A DNA stretch of 12,905 nucleotides from Methanosarcinales archaeon (GCA_030665925.1 DAOUYX010000026.1:1-12905); one strand, 5' to 3'. Shown: positions 6,120-12,905, counted from the stretch's first letter. Numbers and translations: made by a program. Notes: generated from the sequence alone by a model not told the origin.

Positions 6120-6192
6120 TAGCCCGGGACGGATTCGAACCGCCGTCACGAGGTCCAGGGCCTCGGATGATTGACCGCTACACTACCGGGCT
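6120..6192 (-). tRNA. tRNA-Gln (anticodon CUG)
   Basis: The minus strand folds into a 73-base tRNA. The acceptor stem is AGCCCGG/CCGGGCT with discriminator A73. The D loop carries the GG pair, the anticodon stem CGAGG/CCTCG encloses loop CCCTGGA, and the T arm is GGCGG-TTCGAAT-CCGTC. The anticodon CTG is at 6156-6158 (reads CAG). A1:U72 is typical of archaeal tRNA-Gln, which is first charged with Glu and then amidated by GatDE. CCA is not encoded and there is no intron. Position 33, before the anticodon, is C (6159) instead of the almost universal U. It lies between the transposase remnant and the M50 gene, on the same strand as the latter. Confidence 0.95.
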
Positions 6193-6210
6193 ATTTTATT
6201 ATATCATCTG

Positions 6211-6221
6211 CTATAAATATG
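6211..6221 (-). promoter_or_regulatory. TATA box of tRNA-Gln
   Basis: CATATTTATAG on the minus strand is centred about 25 bases before the tRNA 5' end, the standard archaeal spacing, so transcription would start at or next to base 1 of the tRNA. Confidence 0.6.
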
Positions 6222-6246
6222 AATTAGGAAAGATAAGAATGTGAAT

Positions 6247-6327
6247 TTAACCTATCTTCATCCTTCTTTGCACCACGTACCCCGCAAGCGCCACCAATCC
6301 CACACTGAACAGAACAACTGTGCTGTA
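6247..6327 (-). pseudogene. C-terminal membrane-anchor remnant of a surface protein
   Basis: In the minus-strand frame ending with the TAA at 6247-6249, the last 26 residues read YSTVVLFSVGLVALAGYV followed by VQRRMKIG. A serine/threonine start, about 17 hydrophobic residues and a short basic tail is the layout of C-terminal anchors of archaeal surface proteins (PEF/PGF-CTERM-like sorting tails), though the short recognition motif itself is not clear. The frame is closed a few codons upstream by a TGA, exactly where transposase-like sequence begins, so the main body of the protein is missing. It could be chance, since only 26 codons are involved. Confidence 0.35.
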
Positions 6328-6329
6328 GC

Positions 6330-6650
6330 AGGATAATCTGATTCAACGCCCTTGAATCCCCGATCCGGCACAACGTTATGCTTTTGGGGAATAGCCCCGG
6401 CGGGAACAGGTCTTTAAACATGCCGTAATCGTGCTTTTTACCCTCGGCGGGCGGGCTTAGATATCCAATTCGCCTGTTCTTATCGGTGATGAGTATGTTC
6501 TTGCGTGTGTGCACCTTTTTCTTGCCCGAATAGTTCTCCTTCTGCTTCGCGCGGTCTGTAGGCCTCTGGATCGGTCGCTCAGTGCGTCTATGAATAGGTC
6601 CTTAACGTCTGGGAATAGCTCTAATATGTATGCTTGATATTTGGAAGAAA
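6330..6650 (-). pseudogene. decayed IS5-like transposase (DDE_Tnp_4), two frameshifts, both ends lost
   Basis: Three pieces in different frames line up with one transposase. First YQAYILELFPDVKDLFID (from about 6640 to 6590), where the first catalytic D would be. A one-base loss near 6584 moves to TERPIQRP, AKQKENYSGKKKVHTRKN, ILITDKNRRIGYLSPPAEGK and KHDYGMFKDLFPPGLFPK. A second frameshift near 6366 leads to DRGFKGVESDYP (second catalytic D). The ERPIQRP...K-Q-K-x-x-Y-S-G-K-K-K...H-T-x-K-N series is characteristic of DDE_Tnp_4 transposases of the IS5 group. The N-terminal third is unrecognisable beyond a TGA near 6657, and the C-terminal part with the last acid is gone after 6330. No terminal inverted repeats were found. 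The element is inactive. Confidence 0.8.
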
Positions 6651-6743
6651 ATCAGACGTGAATTTCTTAGACTGATCGAGGAGTGGGAAGCATTCAGAGA
6701 AAAGCGGAGCAGGATTGAAGTCTTTGCATCAATATACAGGTAG
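6630..6743 (+). other. short open frame of 37 codons, charged helix; gene remnant or chance
   Basis: From the ATG at 6630 the plus strand reads MLDIWKKIRREFLRLIEEW and then EAFREKRSRIEVFASIYR to a TAG. The pattern is a strongly amphipathic, charged helix, and the plus strand looks more protein-like here than the minus strand, whose transposase reading fades at about 6650. It may be the broken end of a gene hit by the insertion. No ribosome site and no recognised family. Confidence 0.18.
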
Positions 6744-6868
6744 AAGTGTTGAAAAGAGAGTGTGTCGTACCTTCCATTTAGGATTTTTCTCATGCATCAT
6801 ACGCCCTTATCATTAGCCATATGCATAATTGATTTCAAAAAGTATAACTGTAACGCCCTACCATACGG

Positions 6869-7861
6869 TTAAACGACCGTCACGTCACCAACTGTTATCC
6901 CCTTTTCCTTTGCCACGACTTCACCCACGATTTTGCCCTGAGTTATACGAAGTGCTTCGTGCTCCTCGCTCTCTGGAATTACCACTGCGAAGCCCATCCC
7001 CATATTGAACGTCTTATACATCTCTTCGTCAGTGATATTGCCCATCTCCTGAAGGAACGTGAATATCTCATTTGGCTCGAGTGGGTTATAGATATCGAAG
7101 CCGAGATCAGTGATCCTACCCAGCTTTAAAAACCCGCTGCCGGTAATATGCGCCAGGCCATGTACTTCGCATCGCTTCAAAAGCTCTAAAACCTCTGTAT
7201 ATATCCTCGTGGGCGTGAGCAACTCCTCACCGATGCTTCTTGTGCAATTTAGTGGAAAAGGATCGGTGTACTTCAATCCTGAGTCTTCTACTACTTTCCG
7301 TGCCAGTGTTAACCCATTGCTATGGATTCCCGAACTTTTCATGCCCAGGACCAGGTCGCCGGCTTCTATCTGCTCGCCCCGTATCACCTCGTCCCGCTTC
7401 ACATAGCCGACACAGGTTCCAGAGAGGTCTAAATCGTTTACTACTTCTGGCAGTATCGCCGTTTCACCACTCACGATATACATGTCAGAAATCTCCGCAC
7501 CTGCTTCCAAGCCCTTGCCTACCTCCGCAGCAATCCGCTCGTCAGGCTGCTCCATTGCGAGATAATCAACAAAAGCAAGCGGCGTTGCACCGACGCAATA
7601 AATATCGTTCACGTTCATTGCAATGCAGTCTATACCGATAGTATCCCATTTGTCAAGCTTTGCGGCGATGAGCACCTTCGAGCCAACGCCATCGGTGGAG
7701 ATCGCGAGGAGATGGTGCGCATCAAATGGTAGTTCAAAAAGCCCACAAAAACCTCGTAAATCCGTCTGCCGCTTTATCACGCCCGCGAGAGCCTTTACCA
7801 CGCCGTGCTCCTTTTTTATATCCACGCCCGCCTTTGCGTACGTCCAGTGCATAGATGGCAT
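6869..7861 (-). CDS. purM: phosphoribosylformylglycinamidine cyclo-ligase PurM (AIR synthetase)
   Basis: 330 residues. Closes formylglycinamidine ribotide to aminoimidazole ribotide with ATP, step 5 of purine synthesis in the cytosol. PurM/ThiL-fold motifs are in order: TYAKAGVDI (7-15), STDGVGSKVL (55-64), GIDCIAMNVNDI (76-87, nucleotide and metal site), SGETAILPEV (131-140), GMKSSGIHSNGLTLAR (173-188), TPTRIY (216-221) and HITGSGFLKLGR (238-249; many relatives have GGG here). Length is normal. The start is the ATG at 7861 or the one at 7852 (M4); the conserved region begins just after both. It has its own TATA-like promoter 73 bases after the ATP-grasp gene on the same strand. No other pur gene is nearby, as is common in archaea. 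Confidence 0.97.
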   Translation of the reverse strand: MPSMHWTYAKAGVDIKKEHGVVKALAGVIKRQTDLRGFCGLFELPFDAHHLLAISTDGVGSKVLIAAKLDKWDTIGIDCIAMNVNDIYCVGATPLAFVDYLAMEQPDERIAAEVGKGLEAGAEISDMYIVSGETAILPEVVNDLDLSGTCVGYVKRDEVIRGEQIEAGDLVLGMKSSGIHSNGLTLARKVVEDSGLKYTDPFPLNCTRSIGEELLTPTRIYTEVLELLKRCEVHGLAHITGSGFLKLGRITDLGFDIYNPLEPNEIFTFLQEMGNITDEEMYKTFNMGMGFAVVIPESEEHEALRITQGKIVGEVVAKEKGITVGDVTVV

Positions 7862-7893
7862 AGAAGAAATAAATGGCTCTGATATGTTAAAAG

Positions 7894-7904
7894 TTATATT
7901 TTTA
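7894..7904 (-). promoter_or_regulatory. TATA box of purM
   Basis: The minus strand reads TAAAAATATAA here, in the 73-base gap after the ATP-grasp gene. The usual spacing puts transcription start near 7873, a leader of about 12-20 bases without a Shine-Dalgarno sequence. Confidence 0.5.
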
Positions 7905-7934
7905 GTGCGATTACGGTTGTCAGCGAAATGAAAA

Positions 7935-9083
7935 CTATCTTACACCTGCTTTTATACGCTCGACATTGCTCATCGCTTCAGCAACCGCTTCTTCTCTGCT
8001 ATTGCCGATCCCTATTCCCGTGGCTATAGGCTCTCCTGGCTTCACTATTCTGCCTTTCTCAGGAATGTCCACGATCCCCTCTTTATTTGAAACTAAATCT
8101 AAATTTTCCATCACCACTCCTTCGTGCTTTGCAAACACAATCGCTTTTACGGCATACCGTTTCGCTGCCACTCCTCGCTCTGGTAACTCCCCTCTTACCG
8201 CTTTCATATGCGCATCTACCATATTTAATCCTGTGGAACGCTCCACTGTGTCCAAACTCCCTTGCAGCCGAGCATTCACTTCTATTACGAAGGGGCCATC
8301 GTCAGTAATCACAAAATCAACGCCGTTTGAGCCTATCAAGCCCAATTCACTTGTTAATTCCTCTGCAATTTCGCACGTTCCATCCGAAAATTTAGTTACA
8401 AACGGCGAGATGTTCCCGCAATAAACAAAAAGTCCAGGAGCAGAAAGGGAATCCACGCCTATCAACTGTTCGTTCAGACACACTGACATTGCCGCTCGCT
8501 TTGTAGAAATTGTAGATATAGAAGCATGTTTTCCTCTTATATATTCCTGATACAAAAAGTCCGGTAGTTGCGCAGCCCATCGAATCAACTCCCTCTCAGT
8601 CCTACAAAGGAAATTAGCGGTTCCTCCACCGCCGTAAGCAGGCTTTGCTACCACGGGATAACGAAAGTGCTCCGTTCTTTCTATCCTCTCTGCTATCTCT
8701 CTACCGGTATAAGTAAGCGGATGCGGGATACCTAAGTCGTCTAATCGCGATGACAACCACGCTTTATTCGATACTTCTTTCGTCTTATCCGGTGCGTTTC
8801 CCAATATTTTTCTCCTATCCGCCTCTTTTAAAAAACCAAAATCGGCGTTCTCAAGTCCGGACCCTATAATCAGACCGTCTACCCTATCTATCTCGTCTTT
8901 AAGGTTTTTGATTTCCGTTTGAAGCTGAAGCGGGTCTAACGGAAAATATCTTTTGGCACATCGTTTCGTATCAATATCGCCAAATGCATCGGCGGCATAC
9001 ATCTCATAACCCGCTCTACTGCCAGAACAGACTATATGCCTGACGGAATATCCTACTGCCAATATCCTGTGTATCTCGTGCAT
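7935..9083 (-). CDS. ATP-grasp carboxylate-amine ligase family protein (COG2232-like), substrate unknown
   Basis: 382 residues. The N-terminal Rossmann-like part opens ILAVGYSVRHIVCSGSRAGY (7-26) and AADAFGDIDTKRCAK (30-44), the layout of the archaeal COG2232 ATP-grasp group. The ATP-grasp core follows: YPVVAKPAYGGGGTANF (142-158, Lys plus glycine loop), FLYQEYIRGKHASIS (176-190), GSNGVDFVI (251-259) and FVIEVNARLQGSLDTVE (265-281) with metal ligands E268 and N270. Residues 311-352 form a small barrel-like end (VKAIVFAKHEG...GRIVKPGEPI) as in biotin-carboxylase relatives. Such enzymes join a carboxylate to an amine through an acyl phosphate; relatives are suspected in archaeal cofactor synthesis, but I cannot name the substrate. 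It ends in TAG with a TGA five codons on. It is divergent from ileS and upstream of purM. No ribosome site at the chosen ATG. Confidence 0.85.
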   Translation of the reverse strand: MHEIHRILAVGYSVRHIVCSGSRAGYEMYAADAFGDIDTKRCAKRYFPLDPLQLQTEIKNLKDEIDRVDGLIIGSGLENADFGFLKEADRRKILGNAPDKTKEVSNKAWLSSRLDDLGIPHPLTYTGREIAERIERTEHFRYPVVAKPAYGGGGTANFLCRTERELIRWAAQLPDFLYQEYIRGKHASISTISTKRAAMSVCLNEQLIGVDSLSAPGLFVYCGNISPFVTKFSDGTCEIAEELTSELGLIGSNGVDFVITDDGPFVIEVNARLQGSLDTVERSTGLNMVDAHMKAVRGELPERGVAAKRYAVKAIVFAKHEGVVMENLDLVSNKEGIVDIPEKGRIVKPGEPIATGIGIGNSREEAVAEAMSNVERIKAGVR

Positions 9084-9094
9084 GTATGCTGTGT

Positions 9095-9109
9095 GGGGTG
9101 CTTAACCCC
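9095..9109. repeat. small GC hairpin in the leader of the ATP-grasp gene
   Basis: GGGGT and ACCCC form perfect 5-base arms around GCTTA, 12 bases before the ATP-grasp start codon. It stands out in an AT-rich 158-base divergent spacer and might affect translation initiation; it could also be chance. Confidence 0.3.
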
Positions 9110-9188
9110 GTCCTTTTGTTTGTAAGTGAGCGGTCAAAAGAATAAAATAAGAAAGTAAGTAAAAAATAACGGCTACTTTAGAAAGATA

Positions 9189-9202
9189 TAAAAGATATAT
9201 AA
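9189..9202 (+). promoter_or_regulatory. TATA box of ileS
   Basis: Within TATAAAAGATATATAA, the box ATATATAA ends at 9202. Transcription about 25 bases later would start near 9225, giving a leader of some 15-30 bases before the candidate start codons. Confidence 0.55.
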
Positions 9203-9241
9203 CCTTCATATCACGTAAAATATACTGTTCAATTGACGGAG

Positions 9242-12200
9242 ATGGATGGAGACATGCCGTATTTCAAAAGAGAGACGCAAAAAGCAGATTTTCTGCGACT
9301 GGAAGAGGATATATTGCAGCTATGGGATAGAGAAAAGACTTTTGAGCGCAGTGTAGACCAGCGTGAAGGCTGTGATAAGTTCGTTTTTGTTGAGGGGCCA
9401 CCAACTGCAAATGGGCTTCCACACCCGGGACATATTCTTACACGGGTGGTGAAAGACCTCATATTGAGATACAAGACGATGCGCGGTTTCTACGTGAAAC
9501 GAAAAGCCGGCTGGGATACGCACGGTCTGCCGGTGGAGATAGAGGTGGAGAAAGAGCTGGGTATCAGCAGCAAGCCCGAGATAGAGAAATACGGGATAGA
9601 GAACTTCAATCAAAAATGTAAAGAATCGGTTTTCAGATATGAGAAAGAATGGGTGAATGCCACGAAGCGTGTGGGATTCTGGATAGATATGGACGACCCG
9701 TACATAACGTTTGAGAACAATTATATCGAATCTGTTTGGTGGTCGTTAAAAGAGATCTGGAACAAGGGCTTGCTGTATAAAGGTCATAAGGTTGTTCCTT
9801 TTTGCCCTCGATGTGAGACCACGCTGAGTAGCCATGAGGTAGCACAGGGCTATCAAGATGTGGAAGACCCTTCGGTGTATGTGAAGTTCAAAGTGAAGCG
9901 AGAGACTGAGGAGTCGGAACCGCTCTACCTGTTAGCCTGGACAACAACGCCCTGGACTCTATTGGGCAATATCGCACTCGCGGTTCATCCGTCGCACACC
10001 TATGTAAAGGTACGAGTTAGCGTAAAGGATGAAGACAGAGTTAAAGAAGACGTTCTAATCCTTGCGGAAGCTCGATTGGATGCTTTAGAGGGCGAATACG
10101 AGATATTAGAGCGATTCACCGGTAAAGAACTTGAAGATTTGAAATACGAACCGCTTTTTGAGTACGCGAAGATAGAAGGTGGTGAAGCGCATAAAGTAAT
10201 CACCGCGGATTTCGTCACTCTTGAGGAAGGTACGGGCATCGTTCATACAGCACCGGCATTTGGGGAAGTTGATTATGAAGTATGCAGAGAGAAGAAGCTG
10301 GGGTTCTCACAGCCCGTGAGTAGTAACGGTCATTTTACGCACGATGTCCCGCCACTGGAAGGCATGTTTGTAAAGGACGCTGACAGACTCATAATAGACA
10401 TGCTGACGCAGCGTGGCATCTTATATAAAGAGGAACGGTATTTACACTCGTATCCGTTCTGCTGGCGATGCGGTTCGCCTCTTTTGTATTACGCACGTGA
10501 ATCGTGGTTTATCGCAATGACCACGCTCCGTGATAATTTGCTCGCGAATAATGAACAGATAAGCTGGTATCCCGAACATTTAAAATATGGGCGATTTGGT
10601 AACTTCCTGGATGATATTGAGGATTGGGCGCTCAGTCGGGAGCGATTCTGGGGCACGCCGTTGAATATATGGATATGCAGTGATTGTGGACAGCGATATT
10701 GCGTGGGCAGTATAAAGGAATTACGAGAAAAGGCAAAGACTCCCGTTCCGAGCGACATCGACCTGCACAGACCTTATATTGACGATGTGGTGCTGAAGTG
10801 CGATGCATGTGGTGGAAACATGTGGCGTGTAAAAGACGTGATAGACTGCTGGTACGATTCAGGTTCTGCTCCTTTTGCACAATGGCACTATCCATTTGAG
10901 ACGGAGAAGTTTAAGCAGAACTTTCCCGCTGATTTCATTACCGAAGCAATAGACCAGACGAGGGGATGGTTCTATTCTCTGCTCGGAGTTTCAACCGCGG
11001 TTTTTGATGCTCCGCCGTATCTCAACGTGCTTTCGCTGGGGCATATCCAAGATGAGAACGGCGTGAAGATGAGTAAGAGCAAGGGAAACGTGGTGGATAT
11101 AAATGCGCTATTTGATACTGAAGCTGCGGACGCGTTGCGATGGTACCTCTTCACCGCGGGGCCTTTAACCGAGGACATCCGGTTCTCCGCGCAGGCGATC
11201 CGGGAGAAGCAGAAGAAGTTCTTGAATACACTCTGGAACTCTTATTTCTTCTTTGTTACCTACGCCACCATAGACGAGTTCAATCCGCAGGAGAAGAATA
11301 TAATACCGGTGGAGCAGCGGAATGCAATGGATAGGTGGATTATATCGCGGTTGAACACGCTCACGAAGGACGTAATTGGTGCTATCGAACGGTTTGAAAT
11401 TCACGTTGCCGCGAGGAAGATAGAGGAGTTCGTCATCGCAGACCTGAGCAACTGGTATATACGGAGGTCAAGGAGACGGTTCTGGATCATCGAAGAGAAC
11501 TTCGATAAGGATTGCGCGTATTTGACGCTGTACGAGGTTCTTGTTTCGCTGTGCAAACTGCTTGCTCCGTTCGTGCCCTTCGTCACTGAACACATCTATC
11601 AAAATATTGTGCGGGGCGTTTTAGAAGACGAGCGTGAAAGTGTGCATCTTTGCGACTATCCTTCTCCCGATGAATCACTTATAGATGCTGAATTAGAGGC
11701 TTCGATGGTGTTTGTTTCCAAATTAGTAGAGGCTGGTAGGCGAGCGAGGTCAGATGCAGGGATAAAGATACGGCAGCCATTGAAAGAAGTTGTTGTCATA
11801 TGTAGTAAGGACAAGCGAGAGAATGTGGAACGTTTGACGGGAATATTGAAGGAAGAAGTGAACGTGAAGGAAGTGAAATTCGAAGATGAAGGGCTCACGA
11901 GTGGAGTTACCGCGCCGGAGGATTATAAGCAGGTAGAAGTGGATGAAGCGACATGCTTGTTTTTGAACTGTTGCCCGGACAAGAATCTCATAGAAGAAGG
12001 GCTGGTTAGAGACATCGTGAGGAGAATACAGGGTATGAGGAAGGACCTTGACCTGGAATATACCGAGAAGATCGGGATTACGTACGCGTGCGATGAGGAG
12101 GTAAAAGAGGCGATACATAACTTCTCGGATTATATCTGTGATGAGACGCTTGCCGTTAGTATAGAAGAGGGAACGCCATCGAGTTCCGCGGAGGACGCAG

Positions 12201-12292
12201 AGAGTGGACATATTTACGAGAAGACGTGGAAAATAGGTGATAAGGAGGTTTACCTCGCAATTAAACCACTCTCGCTCGCAGAAAAAGATTAG
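9242..12292 (+). CDS. ileS: isoleucyl-tRNA synthetase, archaeal/eukaryote-like type
   Basis: About 1016 residues from the ATG at 9242; the frame also allows TTG at 9233 and ATG at 9254. Class I synthetase that charges tRNA-Ile and edits valine. Signatures (from 9242): GLPHPGHIL with HPGH at 61-64 (HIGH motif), GWDTHGLPVE (90-99), FCPRC with C188/C191, editing-domain AWTTTPWTL (232-240), zinc knuckles C407/C410, C479/C482 and C520/C523, DCWYDSGS (about 535-542), DQTRGWFYSLL, and KMSKS at 609-613. The anticodon-binding and C-terminal domains follow (RWIISRLN, DLSNWYIRRSRRRFW). The GLPHPGH/GWDTHGLP pattern places it with the archaeal and eukaryotic-cytosolic type. Length is normal and no frameshift is visible. 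The gene ends in TAG; the same frame runs on without another stop into the ferredoxin gene. Confidence 0.97.
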   Translation: MDGDMPYFKRETQKADFLRLEEDILQLWDREKTFERSVDQREGCDKFVFVEGPPTANGLPHPGHILTRVVKDLILRYKTMRGFYVKRKAGWDTHGLPVEIEVEKELGISSKPEIEKYGIENFNQKCKESVFRYEKEWVNATKRVGFWIDMDDPYITFENNYIESVWWSLKEIWNKGLLYKGHKVVPFCPRCETTLSSHEVAQGYQDVEDPSVYVKFKVKRETEESEPLYLLAWTTTPWTLLGNIALAVHPSHTYVKVRVSVKDEDRVKEDVLILAEARLDALEGEYEILERFTGKELEDLKYEPLFEYAKIEGGEAHKVITADFVTLEEGTGIVHTAPAFGEVDYEVCREKKLGFSQPVSSNGHFTHDVPPLEGMFVKDADRLIIDMLTQRGILYKEERYLHSYPFCWRCGSPLLYYARESWFIAMTTLRDNLLANNEQISWYPEHLKYGRFGNFLDDIEDWALSRERFWGTPLNIWICSDCGQRYCVGSIKELREKAKTPVPSDIDLHRPYIDDVVLKCDACGGNMWRVKDVIDCWYDSGSAPFAQWHYPFETEKFKQNFPADFITEAIDQTRGWFYSLLGVSTAVFDAPPYLNVLSLGHIQDENGVKMSKSKGNVVDINALFDTEAADALRWYLFTAGPLTEDIRFSAQAIREKQKKFLNTLWNSYFFFVTYATIDEFNPQEKNIIPVEQRNAMDRWIISRLNTLTKDVIGAIERFEIHVAARKIEEFVIADLSNWYIRRSRRRFWIIEENFDKDCAYLTLYEVLVSLCKLLAPFVPFVTEHIYQNIVRGVLEDERESVHLCDYPSPDESLIDAELEASMVFVSKLVEAGRRARSDAGIKIRQPLKEVVVICSKDKRENVERLTGILKEEVNVKEVKFEDEGLTSGVTAPEDYKQVEVDEATCLFLNCCPDKNLIEEGLVRDIVRRIQGMRKDLDLEYTEKIGITYACDEEVKEAIHNFSDYICDETLAVSIEEGTPSSSAEDAESGHIYEKTWKIGDKEVYLAIKPLSLAEKD

Positions 12293-12318
12293 CGTTTTCT
12301 GAAAAGAGAAAAACAGCA

Positions 12319-12328
12319 ATTTTTATAT
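12319..12328 (+). promoter_or_regulatory. TATA box of the ferredoxin gene
   Basis: TTTTTATATATG lies just after ileS. Standard spacing puts transcription start near 12350, which rules out the ATGs at 12329/12332 and favours the ATG at 12368. A weak inverted repeat (TTTTCT-GAAAAG-AGAAAA, 12295-12312) lies between the ileS stop and this box. Confidence 0.5.
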
Positions 12329-12367
12329 ATGATGAAAAAGAAGGGTAGGGTAGGTGATAAAAAAGAA

Positions 12368-12613
12368 ATGGGCATATTAATAGACTTGGAGAAGTGTAAC
12401 GGCTGTAAGGATATAGAGGGGAAGGAAAAGGGAACGAGCAATTGTGCAGAGGAGTGTTCGGTGGAGTGCATAACTTTGGTTGAAGATGACCCAAGCAGTG
12501 CTCCGCATGGACGGGAACAACATGCAGAAGTAAACAATGAGGAGTGCACCGATTGTGAGGCTTGTGTAGACGTATGCGAGCAGGAAGCGATCAGTATGTT
12601 GGAGGAAGAATAA
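12368..12613 (+). CDS. small acidic ferredoxin-like protein with an expanded first cysteine motif
   Basis: 81 residues from the ATG at 12368, which has AGGTGAT about ten bases upstream and fits the TATA box. Nine cysteines: C10, C13, C26, C30, C34 in the first half and C60, C63, C66, C70 in the second. The second set, ECTDCEACVDVCEQEAI, is a regular 4Fe-4S motif C-x2-C-x2-C-x3-C but lacks the usual proline after the last Cys. The first is stretched: C-x2-C, a 12-residue charged insert, then C-x3-C-x3-C. The two motifs are joined by an acidic linker. It is cytosolic and probably an electron carrier or a subunit-like ferredoxin; partner unknown. Its frame matches that of ileS across the TAG, but it has its own promoter. 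The next gene is a DUF355 kinase 59 bases on. Confidence 0.82.
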   Translation: MGILIDLEKCNGCKDIEGKEKGTSNCAEECSVECITLVEDDPSSAPHGREQHAEVNNEECTDCEACVDVCEQEAISMLEEE

Positions 12614-12620
12614 AACAACT

Positions 12621-12651
12621 TTTGAGCGCATGCGTTTGATTGAACTCAAAC
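12621..12651. repeat. nested inverted repeats between the ferredoxin and DUF355 genes
   Basis: TTTGAG (12621-12626) pairs with CTCAAA (12645-12650); inside are the palindrome CGCATGCG (12627-12634) and GTTTGA/TCAAAC (12634-12639 and 12646-12651). Several alternative hairpins are possible. They fill most of the 59-base gap and might be a terminator or an mRNA switch; there is no T-run directly after them. Confidence 0.35.
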
Positions 12652-12672
12652 AAACAATAAGGGGATGAGAAC

Positions 12673-12905
12673 GTGGGTACTATCGGTGAGGCTGTGGTAA
12701 AGATAGAATGTGTAGGGGTAGCGAATCCTGAGGAGAAGCAGATAATAATCGGGCAGGGTAATTTCAGTATATTCACCTGCGATGACCTCTTTAAGACGCT
12801 TTTGACCACTGTACCGGGCATAAAATGCGCCGTGGCTATGAACGAAGCAGTGCCGAAATTGACGCGAGTTACGGGAAATGACGAGCGTTTGAAGGAGTTA
12901 GCAAG
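12673..12905 (+). CDS. adenosine-specific kinase family protein (DUF355), N-terminal part
   Basis: From the GTG at 12673 (GGGGATGAG just upstream) the frame is open to the window end, 77 residues of a family about 160 long. The conserved core is easy to see: VVKIECVGVANPEEKQIIIG (8-27), GQGNFSIFTCDDLFKTLL (27-44), TTVPGIKCAVAMNEAVPKL (45-63) and TRVTGNDERLKELA (64-77). The G-Q-G-N-F-S-I-F-T and V-A-M-N-E-A...R-V-T-G-N-D blocks are diagnostic of pfam04008, called adenosine-specific kinase from a structural study; its exact role in archaea is not settled. It follows the ferredoxin gene on the same strand, possibly in one transcript. Confidence 0.92.
   Translation, partial: MGTIGEAVVKIECVGVANPEEKQIIIGQGNFSIFTCDDLFKTLLTTVPGIKCAVAMNEAVPKLTRVTGNDERLKELA

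Noticed and set aside
6224..6514. Single 96-codon protein covering the transposase fragment
   Set aside because: Only its first half matches a transposase; after the frameshift near 6366 the reading is out of phase, so it is not a real protein.
11750..12319. 189-codon minus-strand frame opposite the ileS 3' end
   Set aside because: Phenylalanine/leucine-rich shadow of the ileS C-terminal domain with no motif or ribosome site.
12329..12367. Ferredoxin start at the ATG at 12329
   Set aside because: It overlaps or abuts the TATA box and would precede the expected transcription start; the added residues are a lysine-rich stretch with no ferredoxin similarity.
1..12905. Genome-wide reassignment of TAG to pyrrolysine
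   Set aside because: TAG appears as the natural terminator of rlmE, the ATP-grasp gene and ileS at normal protein lengths; organisms that fully reassign TAG avoid it at gene ends. No pyl gene is in the window. Local suppression is not excluded.
1..12905. CRISPR arrays, long repeats, rRNA genes, origin-like clusters
   Set aside because: No regularly spaced repeat units, no rRNA-like sequence and no strong iteron cluster were seen on either strand.

Overview
The window reads as euryarchaeal chromosome. Supporting signs are a tRNA-Gln with an A1:U72 pair and no encoded CCA, TATA-type promoters about 25 bases before several starts, an IleRS of the archaeal/eukaryote-like type, a SlyD-like FKBP, an archaeal COG2232-type ATP-grasp protein and a DUF355 adenosine-specific kinase. 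A methanogen or anaerobic methanotroph lineage (for example the ANME-1/Syntrophoarchaeia side) would fit, but this is a guess from gene content.

Left part (1-3534). A minus-strand nucleotidyltransferase (MNT) gene runs off the left edge. It is followed by a possible tiny membrane protein on the plus strand, a convergent FKBP peptidyl-prolyl isomerase, and the rRNA methyltransferase RlmE. Then comes an AT-rich two-gene AbiE-type toxin-antitoxin operon with an operator-like promoter, and convergent to it a 58-codon DUF433 antitoxin-like gene with no visible toxin.

Middle part (3612-6868), almost all minus strand. In transcription order it holds tRNA-Gln(CUG), an M50 site-2 protease, a HEPN-MNT pair, moaA (overlapping the MNT gene by 4 bases), a 58-aa conserved-looking small protein and the DUF433 gene. 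The HEPN gene is broken by one in-frame TAG, after which the family's C-terminal helix continues intact. Upstream of the tRNA lies a decayed IS5-like (DDE_Tnp_4) transposase with two frameshifts, abutting what looks like the C-terminal membrane anchor of a lost surface protein.

Right part (6869-12905). purM (purine synthesis) and an ATP-grasp ligase of unknown substrate lie on the minus strand. Divergent from them are ileS, a small unusual two-cluster ferredoxin, and the start of a DUF355 adenosine-specific kinase gene.

Overall this is core metabolism (purine, molybdopterin, translation) flanking a toxin-antitoxin and mobile-element hot spot of about 6 kb. The most interesting signals are the amber-interrupted HEPN gene, a second possible TAG-interrupted ORF, three short genes (two of 58 codons and one read through a TAG), the C33 tRNA-Gln and the operator-like repeats before AbiE. 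No complete, clearly new multi-gene system was seen.
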